A stretch of 64,000 nucleotides of DNA from RBG-16-57-11 sp964503145. GTDB taxonomy: Bacteria > Chloroflexota > Anaerolineae > Anaerolineales > UBA4823. Location: assembly GCA_964503145.1 (NCBI GenBank), contig CAZCYV010000014.1:35782-99781 (forward strand). Reading direction: 5' to 3'. Shown here piece after piece: positions 15,083-23,931 of this stretch. The notes under the pieces are model-generated. The model saw only the letters and a program-made list of their open reading frames with translations. It did no database searches and was not told the origin of the DNA. The position numbers were made by a program, and so were the translations under genes. Every line of letters begins with the position of its first letter. Position 1 is the stretch's first letter.

Positions 15083-16273
15083 ATGAGCACCGAGATCAAT
15101 TGTCCAAGTTGTGGTCAAGCCGTCCAACCCCAGATGCGCTTTTGCGAGCACTGTGGGGTGGATCTGGCGATGGCGGTGGTGCTGGCCGAACAAGAGGCGA
15201 TGCTTCCCATTCAGCCGGTAGATGGCCTGCCGATAGCGCCCGAGGTGTTGGTGCCGCGCATCGGGGATTACATGATCGAGATGAACCTGATCAAGCCCGA
15301 GGACCTCAAGCGCGCCCTCAACCATCAGCGCGAACAGGCGCGATTGGGGCGTCCCATGCTGCTCGGCCAGGCAATGCTGGATCTCGGATTGATCAGCCGC
15401 GAGACTCTGGATCAGGTGGTGACCGTGCAAATACTGGAGTTGCAAAAAGCGCTTACCGAGGCCAATCGGGCGCTGAAGCAACGCGTCCAGGAGCGCACGC
15501 TGGAGTTGCAACGCGCGCTTGAGCGCCTGTCCGAACTGAATGTCCTGAAATCCAACTTCGTGTCCAACATCTCGCACGAATTGCGCACGCCGCTGACGCA
15601 TATCAAAGGCTACCTGGATCTGATGGTCGAGGGCGGGCTGGGCGAATTAAGCCAGGCGCAATTGGAGGGGATCAAAGTCATGATGCGCGCCGAAGAGCGC
15701 CTGGAGCGGCTGATCGAAGATTTGATTCAATTTTCGCTGGTCTCGCGAGGCGACCTGAGCCTGAATCTGCAAAAGGTCGATCTTTACCGCTTGATCCAGA
15801 ACAGCATCGCCCGCCTTCAACCCAAAGCCCAGGCGAGAGAAATTACGATCAAGACCCTCTTGCAAAGCAACCTGCCCCCAGTCTGGGCAGATGAAGACAA
15901 GATTGGCTGGGTCCTTCAGCAACTGCTAGACAACGCCGTTAAATTCACCCCCGAAAAAGGCAGGGTGATGGTAGAAGCCAAAGGAAACCAGGGGCCGGTG
16001 AACATCGCGGTGAGCGATACCGGCATCGGCATGCCCAAAGAGCGCATTCCAGAGATCTTCGAGCCATTCCACCAACTGGATGGTTCGGCAACCCGCCATT
16101 TCGGCGGCACTGGTCTGGGTTTGGCGATGGTGCGGCGCATCATCGAAGCGCATGGCTCGAAGATTAGAGTCGATTCGGTCGTGGGCAAAGGCTCGCGATT
16201 CGAATTCACCCTTCCCTCTTATCATCAACCCAAGCCCAAAGTGCCGATCCGCGCTAGCAGCTTAACGCAGTGA
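15083..16273 (+). CDS. Sensor histidine kinase with N-terminal zinc ribbon and MshEN-like segment
   Basis: A cytosolic protein of 396 residues. Residues 5-26 form a zinc ribbon (C7, C10, C21, C24). Residues about 59-117 read RIGDYMIEMNLIKPEDLKRA with a second LLGQAMLDLGLISRETL repeat, the pattern of MshEN/GSPII_E N-terminal domains, some of which bind c-di-GMP. A coiled coil (118-155) leads to the HisKA H165 (SHELRTP) and a HATPase with N box DNAVKF, G1 DTGIGMP and G2 GGTGLGL. No membrane segment is present. It is 10 bp upstream of a second kinase, probably in one operon with the regulator at 17566. Confidence 0.85.
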   Translation: MSTEINCPSCGQAVQPQMRFCEHCGVDLAMAVVLAEQEAMLPIQPVDGLPIAPEVLVPRIGDYMIEMNLIKPEDLKRALNHQREQARLGRPMLLGQAMLDLGLISRETLDQVVTVQILELQKALTEANRALKQRVQERTLELQRALERLSELNVLKSNFVSNISHELRTPLTHIKGYLDLMVEGGLGELSQAQLEGIKVMMRAEERLERLIEDLIQFSLVSRGDLSLNLQKVDLYRLIQNSIARLQPKAQAREITIKTLLQSNLPPVWADEDKIGWVLQQLLDNAVKFTPEKGRVMVEAKGNQGPVNIAVSDTGIGMPKERIPEIFEPFHQLDGSATRHFGGTGLGLAMVRRIIEAHGSKIRVDSVVGKGSRFEFTLPSYHQPKPKVPIRASSLTQ

Positions 16274-16283
16274 GTGGCCTGTT

Positions 16284-17525
16284 ATGAGCGAGTGGCTGAA
16301 TCTAGACGAAGATAAGACCAACCCAGGCAGTTTACAGCCGCAAGAACTCGAAGCAGTTTACGCCATCAGCCGGCGCGTCGCCGAAGCGGAGGACACAGAG
16401 ACCGCCCTGGATGAAATCGTGCGCATCATCCGCCCGGTATTCATTTTCGATAACATGGTCTTGTACATATGCAGCCAGGATGACGAGACCCTGGAGCCAA
16501 GCTTCGCGCGCGCCATCGGCCGGGGGCGCTTTCGCGAGGCCGACCTGGCCTGGGGGGAGAGCACCGCTCAGCGGACCTACCGCGAGCAGCAGGTCGTGAC
16601 TCAAGTAGAGCAGTTGCAAGGCGCAGAGGGCGACCGCACCAACCTGCGCTATTCGCTCGGCCTGCCGGTGCATCTGCGCGGGCAGACTTTTGGCGCATTG
16701 GTCTTCATACGCTTTGGCGGGCCGACCTACCTGCCAGAGCACATCCACCTGGCGGAGTTTGTCGCCCAGCATGTGGCGCAGTTGCTCCAGCGCCATCAAC
16801 TGGTTGCGCGCATCGCAGAACTGGAAGCCCGCCGACGGCTGGATATGCTCCAGGATGATTTCATCTCTACCATTTCCCATGAATTGCTCACCCCGCTCGG
16901 TTTCATCAAGGGCTACACCACGACGCTGCTCCGGGAGGACATCACCTGGGATGAGGGGACGCGGCGCGAGTTTCTGGCAATTATCAATGAAGAATCCGAT
17001 CGCTTGAGGGAATTGATCGATAATCTGCTCGATTCGTCCCGTCTGCAGGCTGGGACGCTGCGGATGAATTTCCAGACAATACGCCTGGATGCAATGCTGA
17101 AAGATATCTCGCTGCGCGCTCGCTCACGTAACGAGAACCTCTCGGTCGAGCTGGCGCTCAAAGCCAATAACGTGCAAGTGCGGGCAGATCCAGCCCGTCT
17201 GGCGCAGGTGTTCGACAACATCTTGAACAACGCCATAAAATACGCCCCCAACTCGCCGGTGCAGATTTCGCTGGAAAGGAAAGATCAGATGGCGACCGTG
17301 GCGATTAGCGATCAAGGGCCCGGCATTGCCCCGCAACATCTGGACAAATTGTTTCAGCGTTTTTATCGTGTTCCAGAGAGCAGTTCGGCCACCCGCGGCA
17401 CCGGCCTGGGGCTGTATATTTGCCGCAAGATCATCCAGGCGCACAATGGCGAAATCACCGCCGAGTCGACCCTCGGCGCAGGCACCACTTTCTACATCCG
17501 TTTACCTTTGATTGCCAACCCCTGA
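16284..17525 (+). CDS. GAF-domain sensor histidine kinase
   Basis: A soluble protein of 413 residues. Residues about 20-170 form a GAF domain (FIFDNMVLYICSQDD, LRYSLGLPVHLRGQTFGALVF). The HisKA phospho-acceptor is H199 in STISHELLTP. The HATPase carries NNAIKYAP, DQGPGIAP and GTGLGLYICRKI. It follows the first kinase by 10 bp and precedes the OmpR-type regulator by 40 bp, so it probably phosphorylates that regulator. The input signal is unknown. Confidence 0.88.
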   Translation: MSEWLNLDEDKTNPGSLQPQELEAVYAISRRVAEAEDTETALDEIVRIIRPVFIFDNMVLYICSQDDETLEPSFARAIGRGRFREADLAWGESTAQRTYREQQVVTQVEQLQGAEGDRTNLRYSLGLPVHLRGQTFGALVFIRFGGPTYLPEHIHLAEFVAQHVAQLLQRHQLVARIAELEARRRLDMLQDDFISTISHELLTPLGFIKGYTTTLLREDITWDEGTRREFLAIINEESDRLRELIDNLLDSSRLQAGTLRMNFQTIRLDAMLKDISLRARSRNENLSVELALKANNVQVRADPARLAQVFDNILNNAIKYAPNSPVQISLERKDQMATVAISDQGPGIAPQHLDKLFQRFYRVPESSSATRGTGLGLYICRKIIQAHNGEITAESTLGAGTTFYIRLPLIANP

Positions 17526-17565
17526 GAGGCGCAACGATTTTCAGATTCAAGCGAAGGAGATCATC

Positions 17566-18252
17566 ATGGGCACAATCCTGGTAGTTGACGATGAGCCACG
17601 CTATTTGCGGCTGATGGAAGCCAATCTAATCACCGAGGGCTTTCAGGTGCTGAAGGCAACCAACGGCCAAGAGGCGGTCGATGTCGTCGTGGAGCGACAT
17701 CCTGATCTGGTGCTCCTGGATGTGATGATGCCGGTGCTGGATGGATTTGGCGCCTGCGAGCGCATCCGGGAGTTTTCGAATGTGCCAATCATCATCGTCA
17801 CCGCGCGGGGCAGCGAACAGGATCGCGTGCGCGGCCTGGACCTGGGCGCAGACGATTATATTGTCAAACCCTTCTCTGCCACGGAGCTTTTAGCGCGGGT
17901 GCGCGCCGTGCTGCGCCGGGCTCAACCGACCGGCAGCGCCTTCCAGCAATCGATTTTTACCCACGGCAACCTGCGCATCGACTTCGCCCGGGCGGAGGTC
18001 TTCAAGGACGATAAAATCGTCTTCCTTTCGGCAACGGAGTATCGCCTGCTGTTGCAATTTGCGCATAACGTCGGCGCAGTGCTGACCTCTGAACAATTGC
18101 TCACCGATGTCTGGGGGCCGGAATACCGTGATGACAAAGAAATCCTGTGGGTGAGCATCTCGCGCCTGCGCCAGAAGCTGGAAAACGACGTCAAGAACCC
18201 GCAACACATCCTGACCCGCTCGGGGCTGGGTTATACCATGCCGCCAATGTAA
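17566..18252 (+). CDS. OmpR/PhoB-family response regulator
   Basis: A protein of 228 residues from the ATG with gaaggaga upstream. The receiver domain has VVDDEP, phospho-acceptor D52 (LLDVMMP), T79 and K101 (VKPFS). The C-terminal winged helix (about 135-228) ends in SRLRQKLENDVKNPQHILTRSGLGYTM, the DNA-recognition and wing segment of the family. It is the output partner of the two kinases immediately upstream. Confidence 0.92.
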   Translation: MGTILVVDDEPRYLRLMEANLITEGFQVLKATNGQEAVDVVVERHPDLVLLDVMMPVLDGFGACERIREFSNVPIIIVTARGSEQDRVRGLDLGADDYIVKPFSATELLARVRAVLRRAQPTGSAFQQSIFTHGNLRIDFARAEVFKDDKIVFLSATEYRLLLQFAHNVGAVLTSEQLLTDVWGPEYRDDKEILWVSISRLRQKLENDVKNPQHILTRSGLGYTMPPM

Positions 18253-18289
18253 GCTACGCGGCAATACCCCGCCCGACAGGAGAAGTTTC

Positions 18290-18604
18290 ATGTCGATTCA
18301 TTACGATGACAAGGGCAAGTTCTTCACCGAAGTAATCTCTAAAGAAGCCGTGCCGGTGATCATGCAGACGACCACCAACCGGATTCGCGGCAATATCTAC
18401 GTTCGTCCGGATGTGCGCATCAAAGATCAGATCAACCACGAGGAGACCTTCCTGGCAGTCACCGATGCGGTCCTGTACGATTTAGCCGGCCAGGAGCTCT
18501 ATCGCGGGGATTTTTTGCTGGTCAATCGAGAGTATCTGGTGTGGCTGCTCCCCGAAGACCAGCTCCAGAAACCAAAATCCGCGAAAGAAGGAACCTTAGA
18601 TTGA
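18290..18604 (+). CDS. Conserved small protein of unknown function upstream of CpaF
   Basis: A protein of 104 residues, soluble and predicted mostly beta. It contains TTTNRIRGNIYVRPDVRIKDQIN and FLAVTDAVLYD, a pattern I associate loosely with DUF6812-type proteins; this is not certain. Its TGA overlaps the TTG start of the next gene (TTGA), so it is probably co-translated with the CpaF-type ATPase and may assist it or report on it. Confidence 0.6.
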   Translation: MSIHYDDKGKFFTEVISKEAVPVIMQTTTNRIRGNIYVRPDVRIKDQINHEETFLAVTDAVLYDLAGQELYRGDFLLVNREYLVWLLPEDQLQKPKSAKEGTLD

Positions 18605-19950
18605 CATCACTGCCCAGACCAACACCTGGTGGCGCATCCCAGGCGCAATCTGTAGATTTAGTCAAGGTCAAGAATTTCTTGATCACCTCGCTGAACAAAG
18701 CGATGGATGGCCTTGAGAAGCTGTCCCCCGAACAACGTCGCAGAGCAGTCCATCAGAACCTGGCGCAGGTCTATTCCCGCACCGGGCTGCAACTGGCGGA
18801 TGGGGTGAGGGAAAAGCTCTTTCAAGACGTCTTGGACGAACTGAGCGGATTTGGCCCGATCCAACCCCTGCTGGACGACCCAGAAATCACCGAAGTGATG
18901 GTCAATGGCCCCAAGCACGTTTACATCGAGCGAGCGGGAAAGGTGATCAAGACCGATATCACCTTCGAGGATAACGAGCATGTCCTGCGCGTGATCGATC
19001 GCATCGTCTCGCCCTTAGGCCGACGGATCGACTATGACCATCCAACCGTGGATGCCCGCCTGCCAGATGGCTCGCGCGTCAATGCGGTCATCCCGCCAGT
19101 GGCCATCGATGGACCCTCGATCACCATCCGCAAATTCAGCCGGGAGCGCCTGTCCATCAACCAACTGGTGGCATTCGGCTCGTTGACCGAAGCGATGGCG
19201 GAGTTCCTGCGCGCCTGCGTGATCGCCCGGCTGAATATCCTGATTTCCGGCGGCACAGGCTCGGGAAAAACCACTCTGCTGAACATCCTCTCCGGGTTCA
19301 TCCCAGAGGAGGAACGCATCGTCACGATCGAAGACGCCGCCGAGTTGCAACTCCAGCAGGAGCATGTCGTGCGCCTGGAGACCAAGCAACCCAACGCCGA
19401 CGGCACCGGCGGCGTGACCATCCGAGACCTGGTGCGGAATGCGTTGCGCATGCGCCCAGAGCGGATCGTCGTCGGCGAGGTGCGCGGTGGCGAGGCGCTG
19501 GATATGCTGCAGGCGATGAACACCGGCCATGATGGATCGCTCACCACGCTGCACGCCAACACGCCACGAGATGCCATCTCTCGTCTGGAAACGATGACCT
19601 TGATGGCGGGCATCGAGCTGCCGATCCGGGTGGTGCGCGAGCAGGTCGCCTCGGCGGTTGACCTGATCGTGCAACAGACCCGCCTGCGCGACGGCACGCG
19701 CAAGGTGACCCAAATCACCGAAGTGGCCGGCATGGAAGGCGATACCATCGTGCTGACCGATATTTTCAAATTTGAGCAGACCGGGATCAGCCCCGAGGGC
19801 AAAGTCCTTGGAGAGTTAAAGCCGACCGGTATTCGCCCCTTGTTCACGCCGCGACTGGAAGCCGCCGGTTTTAAACTTCGCCCGGAGGTTTTTGGGGTCA
19901 ACATCAGCGAGATGCTGGCCCAGGGACGCCGTCCCGCGCGAGGGCGATGA
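18601..19950 (+). CDS. CpaF/TadA-family secretion ATPase (Flp pilus)
   Basis: A protein of 449 residues from a TTG start that overlaps the previous stop, with gaagga upstream. It contains VMVNGPKHVYIERAGK, the Walker A ISGGTGSGKTTLLN, an EDAAELQL Asp box, the Walker B region RIVVGEVRGGEALDML and the His box LTTLHANTP, all in type II/IV secretion ATPase order. It drives assembly of Flp/Tad pili or a related secretion system at the inner membrane. The usual neighbours tadB, tadC and flp are absent here; a CpaE-like protein lies at 51214. Confidence 0.92.
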   Translation: MTSLPRPTPGGASQAQSVDLVKVKNFLITSLNKAMDGLEKLSPEQRRRAVHQNLAQVYSRTGLQLADGVREKLFQDVLDELSGFGPIQPLLDDPEITEVMVNGPKHVYIERAGKVIKTDITFEDNEHVLRVIDRIVSPLGRRIDYDHPTVDARLPDGSRVNAVIPPVAIDGPSITIRKFSRERLSINQLVAFGSLTEAMAEFLRACVIARLNILISGGTGSGKTTLLNILSGFIPEEERIVTIEDAAELQLQQEHVVRLETKQPNADGTGGVTIRDLVRNALRMRPERIVVGEVRGGEALDMLQAMNTGHDGSLTTLHANTPRDAISRLETMTLMAGIELPIRVVREQVASAVDLIVQQTRLRDGTRKVTQITEVAGMEGDTIVLTDIFKFEQTGISPEGKVLGELKPTGIRPLFTPRLEAAGFKLRPEVFGVNISEMLAQGRRPARGR

Positions 19951-19954
19951 GAGG

Positions 19955-19960
19955 TATAAT
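19955..19960 (+). promoter_or_regulatory. Candidate -10 box (TATAAT) before the double-XRE regulator
   Basis: A perfect TATAAT 5 bp after the CpaF-type stop and 62 bp before the ATG at 20023. The -35 region is unconvincing. Confidence 0.4.
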
Positions 19961-20022
19961 TCAGTCCAACTCGAATTGGTGAAACTCTACCTGAAATCAA
20001 TTCATTCGCAAGGAACATACGC

Positions 20023-20703
20023 ATGGCAATCGACCCATCCAACCTGAAGCAACGTTCGATCATGATCGGGAAGCTGATCCGGGAGGCGCGCCTGAAAACC
20101 GGCCACACCCTCGAGGAATGCGCAGAAGCGACCGGCGTCAGCCCGGAGCAATTCGAAGCCTACGAGAGGGGAGAACAGGCGATCTCTCTCCCCGAGTTGG
20201 AGGCGGCGGCTTTCTTCCTGGATGTGCCCATCGAGCATTTTTGGGCCAGGGAAACCGCAGCGCTTGGCAATAACTATCGGCTGCTCTCCAACCTGGAACA
20301 GTTGCTGCCACTGCGACATCGCATGATCGGCGCTATGCTGCGCCAGGCGCGCCTGGAAGCCGGCCTGAGCCTGGAAGCCCTGGCGGAGCGAACGGAGATG
20401 GACGTTGCCCGTTTGGAAGCCTATGAACTGGGCGAAGAACCGGTGCCGGTGGCAGAGCTCGAAGCCCTGAGCGGCGTGTTGCAACGCTCGATTCGTGAAT
20501 TTCAAGATCAGCATGGCCCGGTAGGCACCTGGAACGCCCAGCAGCGCGCTCTGCAGAATTTCCTGCTCATGCCCTTGGAGTTGCAGTTGTTCATCGCCAA
20601 GCCAGTCAATCGGCCTTACCTGGAGCTTGCAGTGCGCTTGAGTGATATGTCCGTAGAAAAGCTACGGGCGGTTGCAGAGGGCCTTTTGGAGATCACATAT
20701 TGA
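20023..20703 (+). CDS. Tandem XRE-type helix-turn-helix protein
   Basis: A protein of 226 residues with two XRE/Cro-CI helix-turn-helix domains in a row: IGKLIREARLKTGHTLEECA (about 10-70) and IGAMLRQARLEAGLSLEALA (about 100-150). The two are clearly related, so an internal duplication is likely. The C-terminal 60 residues are helical without a known domain. It probably binds a bipartite DNA site. Its stop overlaps the TTG start of a TPR protein, which may be a partner. Confidence 0.8.
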   Translation: MAIDPSNLKQRSIMIGKLIREARLKTGHTLEECAEATGVSPEQFEAYERGEQAISLPELEAAAFFLDVPIEHFWARETAALGNNYRLLSNLEQLLPLRHRMIGAMLRQARLEAGLSLEALAERTEMDVARLEAYELGEEPVPVAELEALSGVLQRSIREFQDQHGPVGTWNAQQRALQNFLLMPLELQLFIAKPVNRPYLELAVRLSDMSVEKLRAVAEGLLEITY

Positions 20704-21251
20704 GCGACACAGCTTCACCCAATCAGCTTGCTAAAGAAGGAAAAGCTGCCTATCAGCGCGGTGATTATTTGGAGGCGGCGCACGCCTTCGAGGCCGCCCG
20801 GCAGGGGTATCTGGCGCTCGGCGATCGGCTTATGGCAGCCGAGATGGCCAACAATTGCAGCGTCGCTTATTTGCAGGCCGGAGATGGCGAAGCAGCGCTG
20901 GCGGCCGTGGAAGGCAGCGAAACGGTCTTTGCCGAAGCCGGGGACCTGCGCCGACAAGGCATGGCGCTTGGGAATCGCGGCGCCGCCTTGGAGGCCCTGG
21001 AACGAAACGAAGAAGCCATTGCCGCCTATCAGCAAGCCGCCCAAATCCTGGAACAGGCCAAAGAAGACCAACTACGCGCCCAGGTGATGCAATCGCTGTC
21101 GATGTTGCAATTCCAGATGGGGCGTCAACTGCAGGCCCTGGCGACGATGCAGAACGGCCTGGAGGGTGTTCAGCGGCCAAGCCCAAAGCAGAAAATGCTC
21201 AAGAAATTGCTGGACATCCCCTTCAACATGACCACCGGAAAGAAGCGATAA
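20700..21251 (+). CDS. TPR-repeat protein
   Basis: A protein of 183 residues made of about four tetratricopeptide repeats, for example LAKEGKAAYQRGDYLEAAHAF and LGNRGAALEALERNEEAIAAY. The repeats occupy residues 8-145; the tail is basic (ending GKKR). TPRs mediate protein contacts. The TTG start overlaps the preceding TGA (TTGA), implying translational coupling with the XRE protein. Confidence 0.8.
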   Translation: MSDTASPNQLAKEGKAAYQRGDYLEAAHAFEAARQGYLALGDRLMAAEMANNCSVAYLQAGDGEAALAAVEGSETVFAEAGDLRRQGMALGNRGAALEALERNEEAIAAYQQAAQILEQAKEDQLRAQVMQSLSMLQFQMGRQLQALATMQNGLEGVQRPSPKQKMLKKLLDIPFNMTTGKKR

Positions 21252-21269
21252 TCGGTTCAACTTAAGACG

Positions 21270-22190
21270 ATGCTGATGAAGATGCGATCTTCTGTGCGTG
21301 AAGCGACAACCAGTGATCTGCAGAAGTTAGCCAACCTGATCCACTTCGAAGCCCACATACATCGCCACCTGGATTATCGCCCGCCGCTGGATTGGGTCGG
21401 CGAACGTCCGTTTCTGGTTCTGGAGCAAGATCATTCGATCATCGCTGCGCTGGCCTGTCCGCCCGACCCTCCGCAAGTAGCGTGGATTCGCCTGTTCGCC
21501 GCCTCTTCTCAGGCACTGATCTGGCAGGCCTGGGAGGCGCTGCATCAAGAAGCCATGGCCTATCTGACGACCGTGCCAGAATTGCACTGGCTGGCCGCCA
21601 TCCCCATGCACAGGTGGTTCGAAGATCTGCTGGTCGGAAGTTCTTTCGAATACACCCATAGCATTACCATGCTCAGTTGGGAGAATCATCCCCTGCCTGA
21701 AATCACCGTAAACCGTGAACTCAGCATCCGGCCGATGAGCATCGATGACCTGCCGGCAGTCCGGCGGGTCGATGCAGCGTCTTTCTCGCCCATCTGGCAA
21801 AACTCTCTGCCTTACCTGGAACTTGCCTTCCGCCAGGCAGCGATTGCCACCGTAGCGGAGAAGGAAGGGCAGATCATCGGCTATCAGATCAGCACCTCCA
21901 CACCGGTGGGTGGACATCTGGCCCGCCTGGCGGTCGATCCGCAATTTCAGGGGCAGGGTGTAGGGCAGCATTTGCTGCACGACCTGCTGACCCAGTTCAT
22001 CCGCCGCGGGGCGCACACTGTGACCGTGAATACCCAAAAGGATAACAACGCCTCGATTGCGCTTTACCAGCGGATGGGGTTCGAATTCACCGGCGAAGAA
22101 TACCCGGTCTATCAAAAGGGGATTGGAGCAGCCAAGTACGAAACAGAATCAGCAACCACTGACCTGCCCGAAAAAATGTCCCAAACCTGA
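21270..22190 (+). CDS. GNAT-family N-acetyltransferase, two domains
   Basis: A protein of 306 residues. The C-terminal half (about 150-295) is a typical GNAT domain: acetyl-CoA loop VDPQFQGQGVGQHLLHDLL and the IALYQRMGFEFTGEEYPVYQKG end. The N-terminal half looks like a second, divergent GNAT fold (REATTSDLQKLANLIHFEAHI) without a clear Q/RxxGxG loop and may be regulatory. Three ATG codons lie within the first 15 bases, so the exact start is uncertain. The substrate is unknown. Confidence 0.8.
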   Translation: MLMKMRSSVREATTSDLQKLANLIHFEAHIHRHLDYRPPLDWVGERPFLVLEQDHSIIAALACPPDPPQVAWIRLFAASSQALIWQAWEALHQEAMAYLTTVPELHWLAAIPMHRWFEDLLVGSSFEYTHSITMLSWENHPLPEITVNRELSIRPMSIDDLPAVRRVDAASFSPIWQNSLPYLELAFRQAAIATVAEKEGQIIGYQISTSTPVGGHLARLAVDPQFQGQGVGQHLLHDLLTQFIRRGAHTVTVNTQKDNNASIALYQRMGFEFTGEEYPVYQKGIGAAKYETESATTDLPEKMSQT

Positions 22191-22198
22191 TCGCAATC

Positions 22199-23032
22199 AT
22201 GGAAGCTGCTCAATTTGCAATCCAAGCAAAAGATGGCCTGAAGTTGCACGCAAACGACTGGTCGCCTGGACAACCGCCCAAAGCGGTGGTTTGCCTGGTG
22301 CATGGGCTGGGTGAACATTCCGGCCGCTATGCTCACGTGGCTCAGGCGCTAAACCGCGCAGAATATGCCGTGTTGGCTTTCGACCTGCGCGGGCATGGGC
22401 AATCAGGAGGGCCGCGCGGCCATACCCCTTCCAGCGAAGCCTTTATAGAGGACATCGATTGTCTGTTAGAAGAGGCCAGCAGGCGCTATCCTGGCAAACC
22501 ACAGTTTTTATACGGTCATAGCCTGGGAGGGGCGTTAGTGCTATTTTATACGCTGCGCCGTAAACCCCACGTGAGCGGCGTAGTCTCCACCAGCCCCGGA
22601 TTGCACAGCCCGCTGGTCGAACAAAAGCTCAAAGTGGCCTTTGCCAAAGCGCTGGCCTCGATCTTGCCTGTCATGACCCTGCCAACCGGCCTGGACGCAG
22701 AGCTGCTTTCTCGTGATCCTCAGGTGGTGCAGGCTTATAAGAACGACCCATTGGTGCACGATAGAGCCTCCCTGGCGATGGCCAGCAGCACGATCCAGGC
22801 AATCGAATGGACGACGGAGCACGCTGCGGAATTCGAGCCGCCCCTGTTGCTGGTGCACGGTACAGAGGATAAACTCACTTACCCCAGCGGCAGCCAGGAA
22901 TTCGCCGGCCGGGTCGGCGCACGCTGCACCCTAAGATTGTGGGAGGGTTTGTACCACGAAACGCACAATGAGCCAGAAAAGGACCAGGTGATCGCCGAAA
23001 TCGTCCAATGGATGGATGAAAAACTGAACTGA
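22199..23032 (+). CDS. Alpha/beta hydrolase, monoacylglycerol lipase-like
   Basis: A protein of 277 residues of the serine aminopeptidase S33/Hydrolase_4 group. The oxyanion region reads CLVHGLGEHSGRYAHVA, the nucleophile elbow is YGHSLGG, the acid lies in LLLVHGTEDKLTYP and the catalytic His in WEGLYHETHNEPEK. The order and spacing match bacterial monoacylglycerol lipases and lysophospholipases. It starts 8 bp after the GNAT gene. No signal peptide is present, so it acts in the cytosol. Confidence 0.88.
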   Translation: MEAAQFAIQAKDGLKLHANDWSPGQPPKAVVCLVHGLGEHSGRYAHVAQALNRAEYAVLAFDLRGHGQSGGPRGHTPSSEAFIEDIDCLLEEASRRYPGKPQFLYGHSLGGALVLFYTLRRKPHVSGVVSTSPGLHSPLVEQKLKVAFAKALASILPVMTLPTGLDAELLSRDPQVVQAYKNDPLVHDRASLAMASSTIQAIEWTTEHAAEFEPPLLLVHGTEDKLTYPSGSQEFAGRVGARCTLRLWEGLYHETHNEPEKDQVIAEIVQWMDEKLN

Positions 23033-23121
23033 ACAGGTGTTTCCAGCGTTTGCACCCTGGACAAAGCGCTCTCATCGTGGCAAAATCGGCGCACATTGGA
23101 ATTAGAAACTTGGAGAAGAGC

Positions 23122-23871
23122 ATGAGTGACAAGAAAGAGAAAGAAGGTATGAGCAAGCGGCAGGCGAGACGAGAAGAGATCCGCCGCAAGGAGCGTCAGC
23201 AGCGTTTAATATTGATCGGTGTGATCGCCGGGGTCATTCTATTGATTGGCGCGCTGATCGTGGTGCCCAGCATTCGCTCGGCGACGGCGCCGGTGGGCGA
23301 ATTCGTCAAAATCACCCCGCAGGCCTATGCCCTGGCAAACGGCACCACGATGGGGGATCCGAACGCTAAAGTGAAGATCGAAGTCTTTGAAGATTACACC
23401 TGCAGCGCGTGCAAGGTATATAGCGAGTCGGTCGAGCCACAGGTGATCAAAGAGTTGGTGGAAACCGGGAAGGTTTACTATGTTTTCTACCAGTTCCCGT
23501 TCCTGGACGATCGCTCGGCGAGCAAAGACTCAGATCGCTCGGCCAACGCTGCGTTGTGCGCCGCCGAACAGAACCGCTTCTGGGACTACAAGAAGCTCCT
23601 GTTCGCCAACCAGACGCATGTGGCCGAGCAATTCAGCGAAAAGCGCCTGATCGCCTTTGCCGAATCGCTGGGGCTGGATATGAACCAGTTCAATGCCTGT
23701 TACAAGGAAAACCGCTTCCAGAAACAGATCAACGAAGACCTCGATCTGGGCAGGCAGATGGGCATCACCGGCACCCCAACCGTGTTCGTCAACGGCGTGG
23801 ATATAACACCGGGCAGAGTGCCTTCATTCGAGGAGATCCTGCAAGCCGTTCAAGCGGCTTCGGGCAACTAG
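23122..23871 (+). CDS. Membrane-anchored DsbA-like thiol-disulfide oxidoreductase
   Basis: A protein of 249 residues from the ATG preceded by ggagaag. A highly charged N-terminus (1-28) is followed by one membrane segment (about 29-50) and an extracytoplasmic thioredoxin-fold domain with the redox motif C94-S-A-C97 (DYTCSACKVY) and the cis-Pro loop GTPTVFVNG. It should form or rearrange disulfides in exported proteins. Its layout resembles BdbD- or DsbA-type proteins of Gram-positive and Chloroflexota genomes. Confidence 0.9.
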   Translation: MSDKKEKEGMSKRQARREEIRRKERQQRLILIGVIAGVILLIGALIVVPSIRSATAPVGEFVKITPQAYALANGTTMGDPNAKVKIEVFEDYTCSACKVYSESVEPQVIKELVETGKVYYVFYQFPFLDDRSASKDSDRSANAALCAAEQNRFWDYKKLLFANQTHVAEQFSEKRLIAFAESLGLDMNQFNACYKENRFQKQINEDLDLGRQMGITGTPTVFVNGVDITPGRVPSFEEILQAVQAASGN

Positions 23872-23895
23872 CCAATCCACTCATCTGAAGACTTT

Positions 23896-23926
23896 AACGG
23901 GGTCAGTGCATCTCACTGGCCCCGTT
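23896..23926. terminator. Hairpin between convergent genes (bidirectional terminator)
   Basis: AACGGGGTCAGTG pairs with CACTGGCCCCGTT (one U-G pair) around a 5-nt loop, 24 bp after the DsbA-like stop and 5 bp before the adenosyltransferase stop on the other strand. The U-tract is short (TTT), but the placement between two converging genes fits a shared terminator. Confidence 0.65.
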
Positions 23927-23931
23927 TGAGC

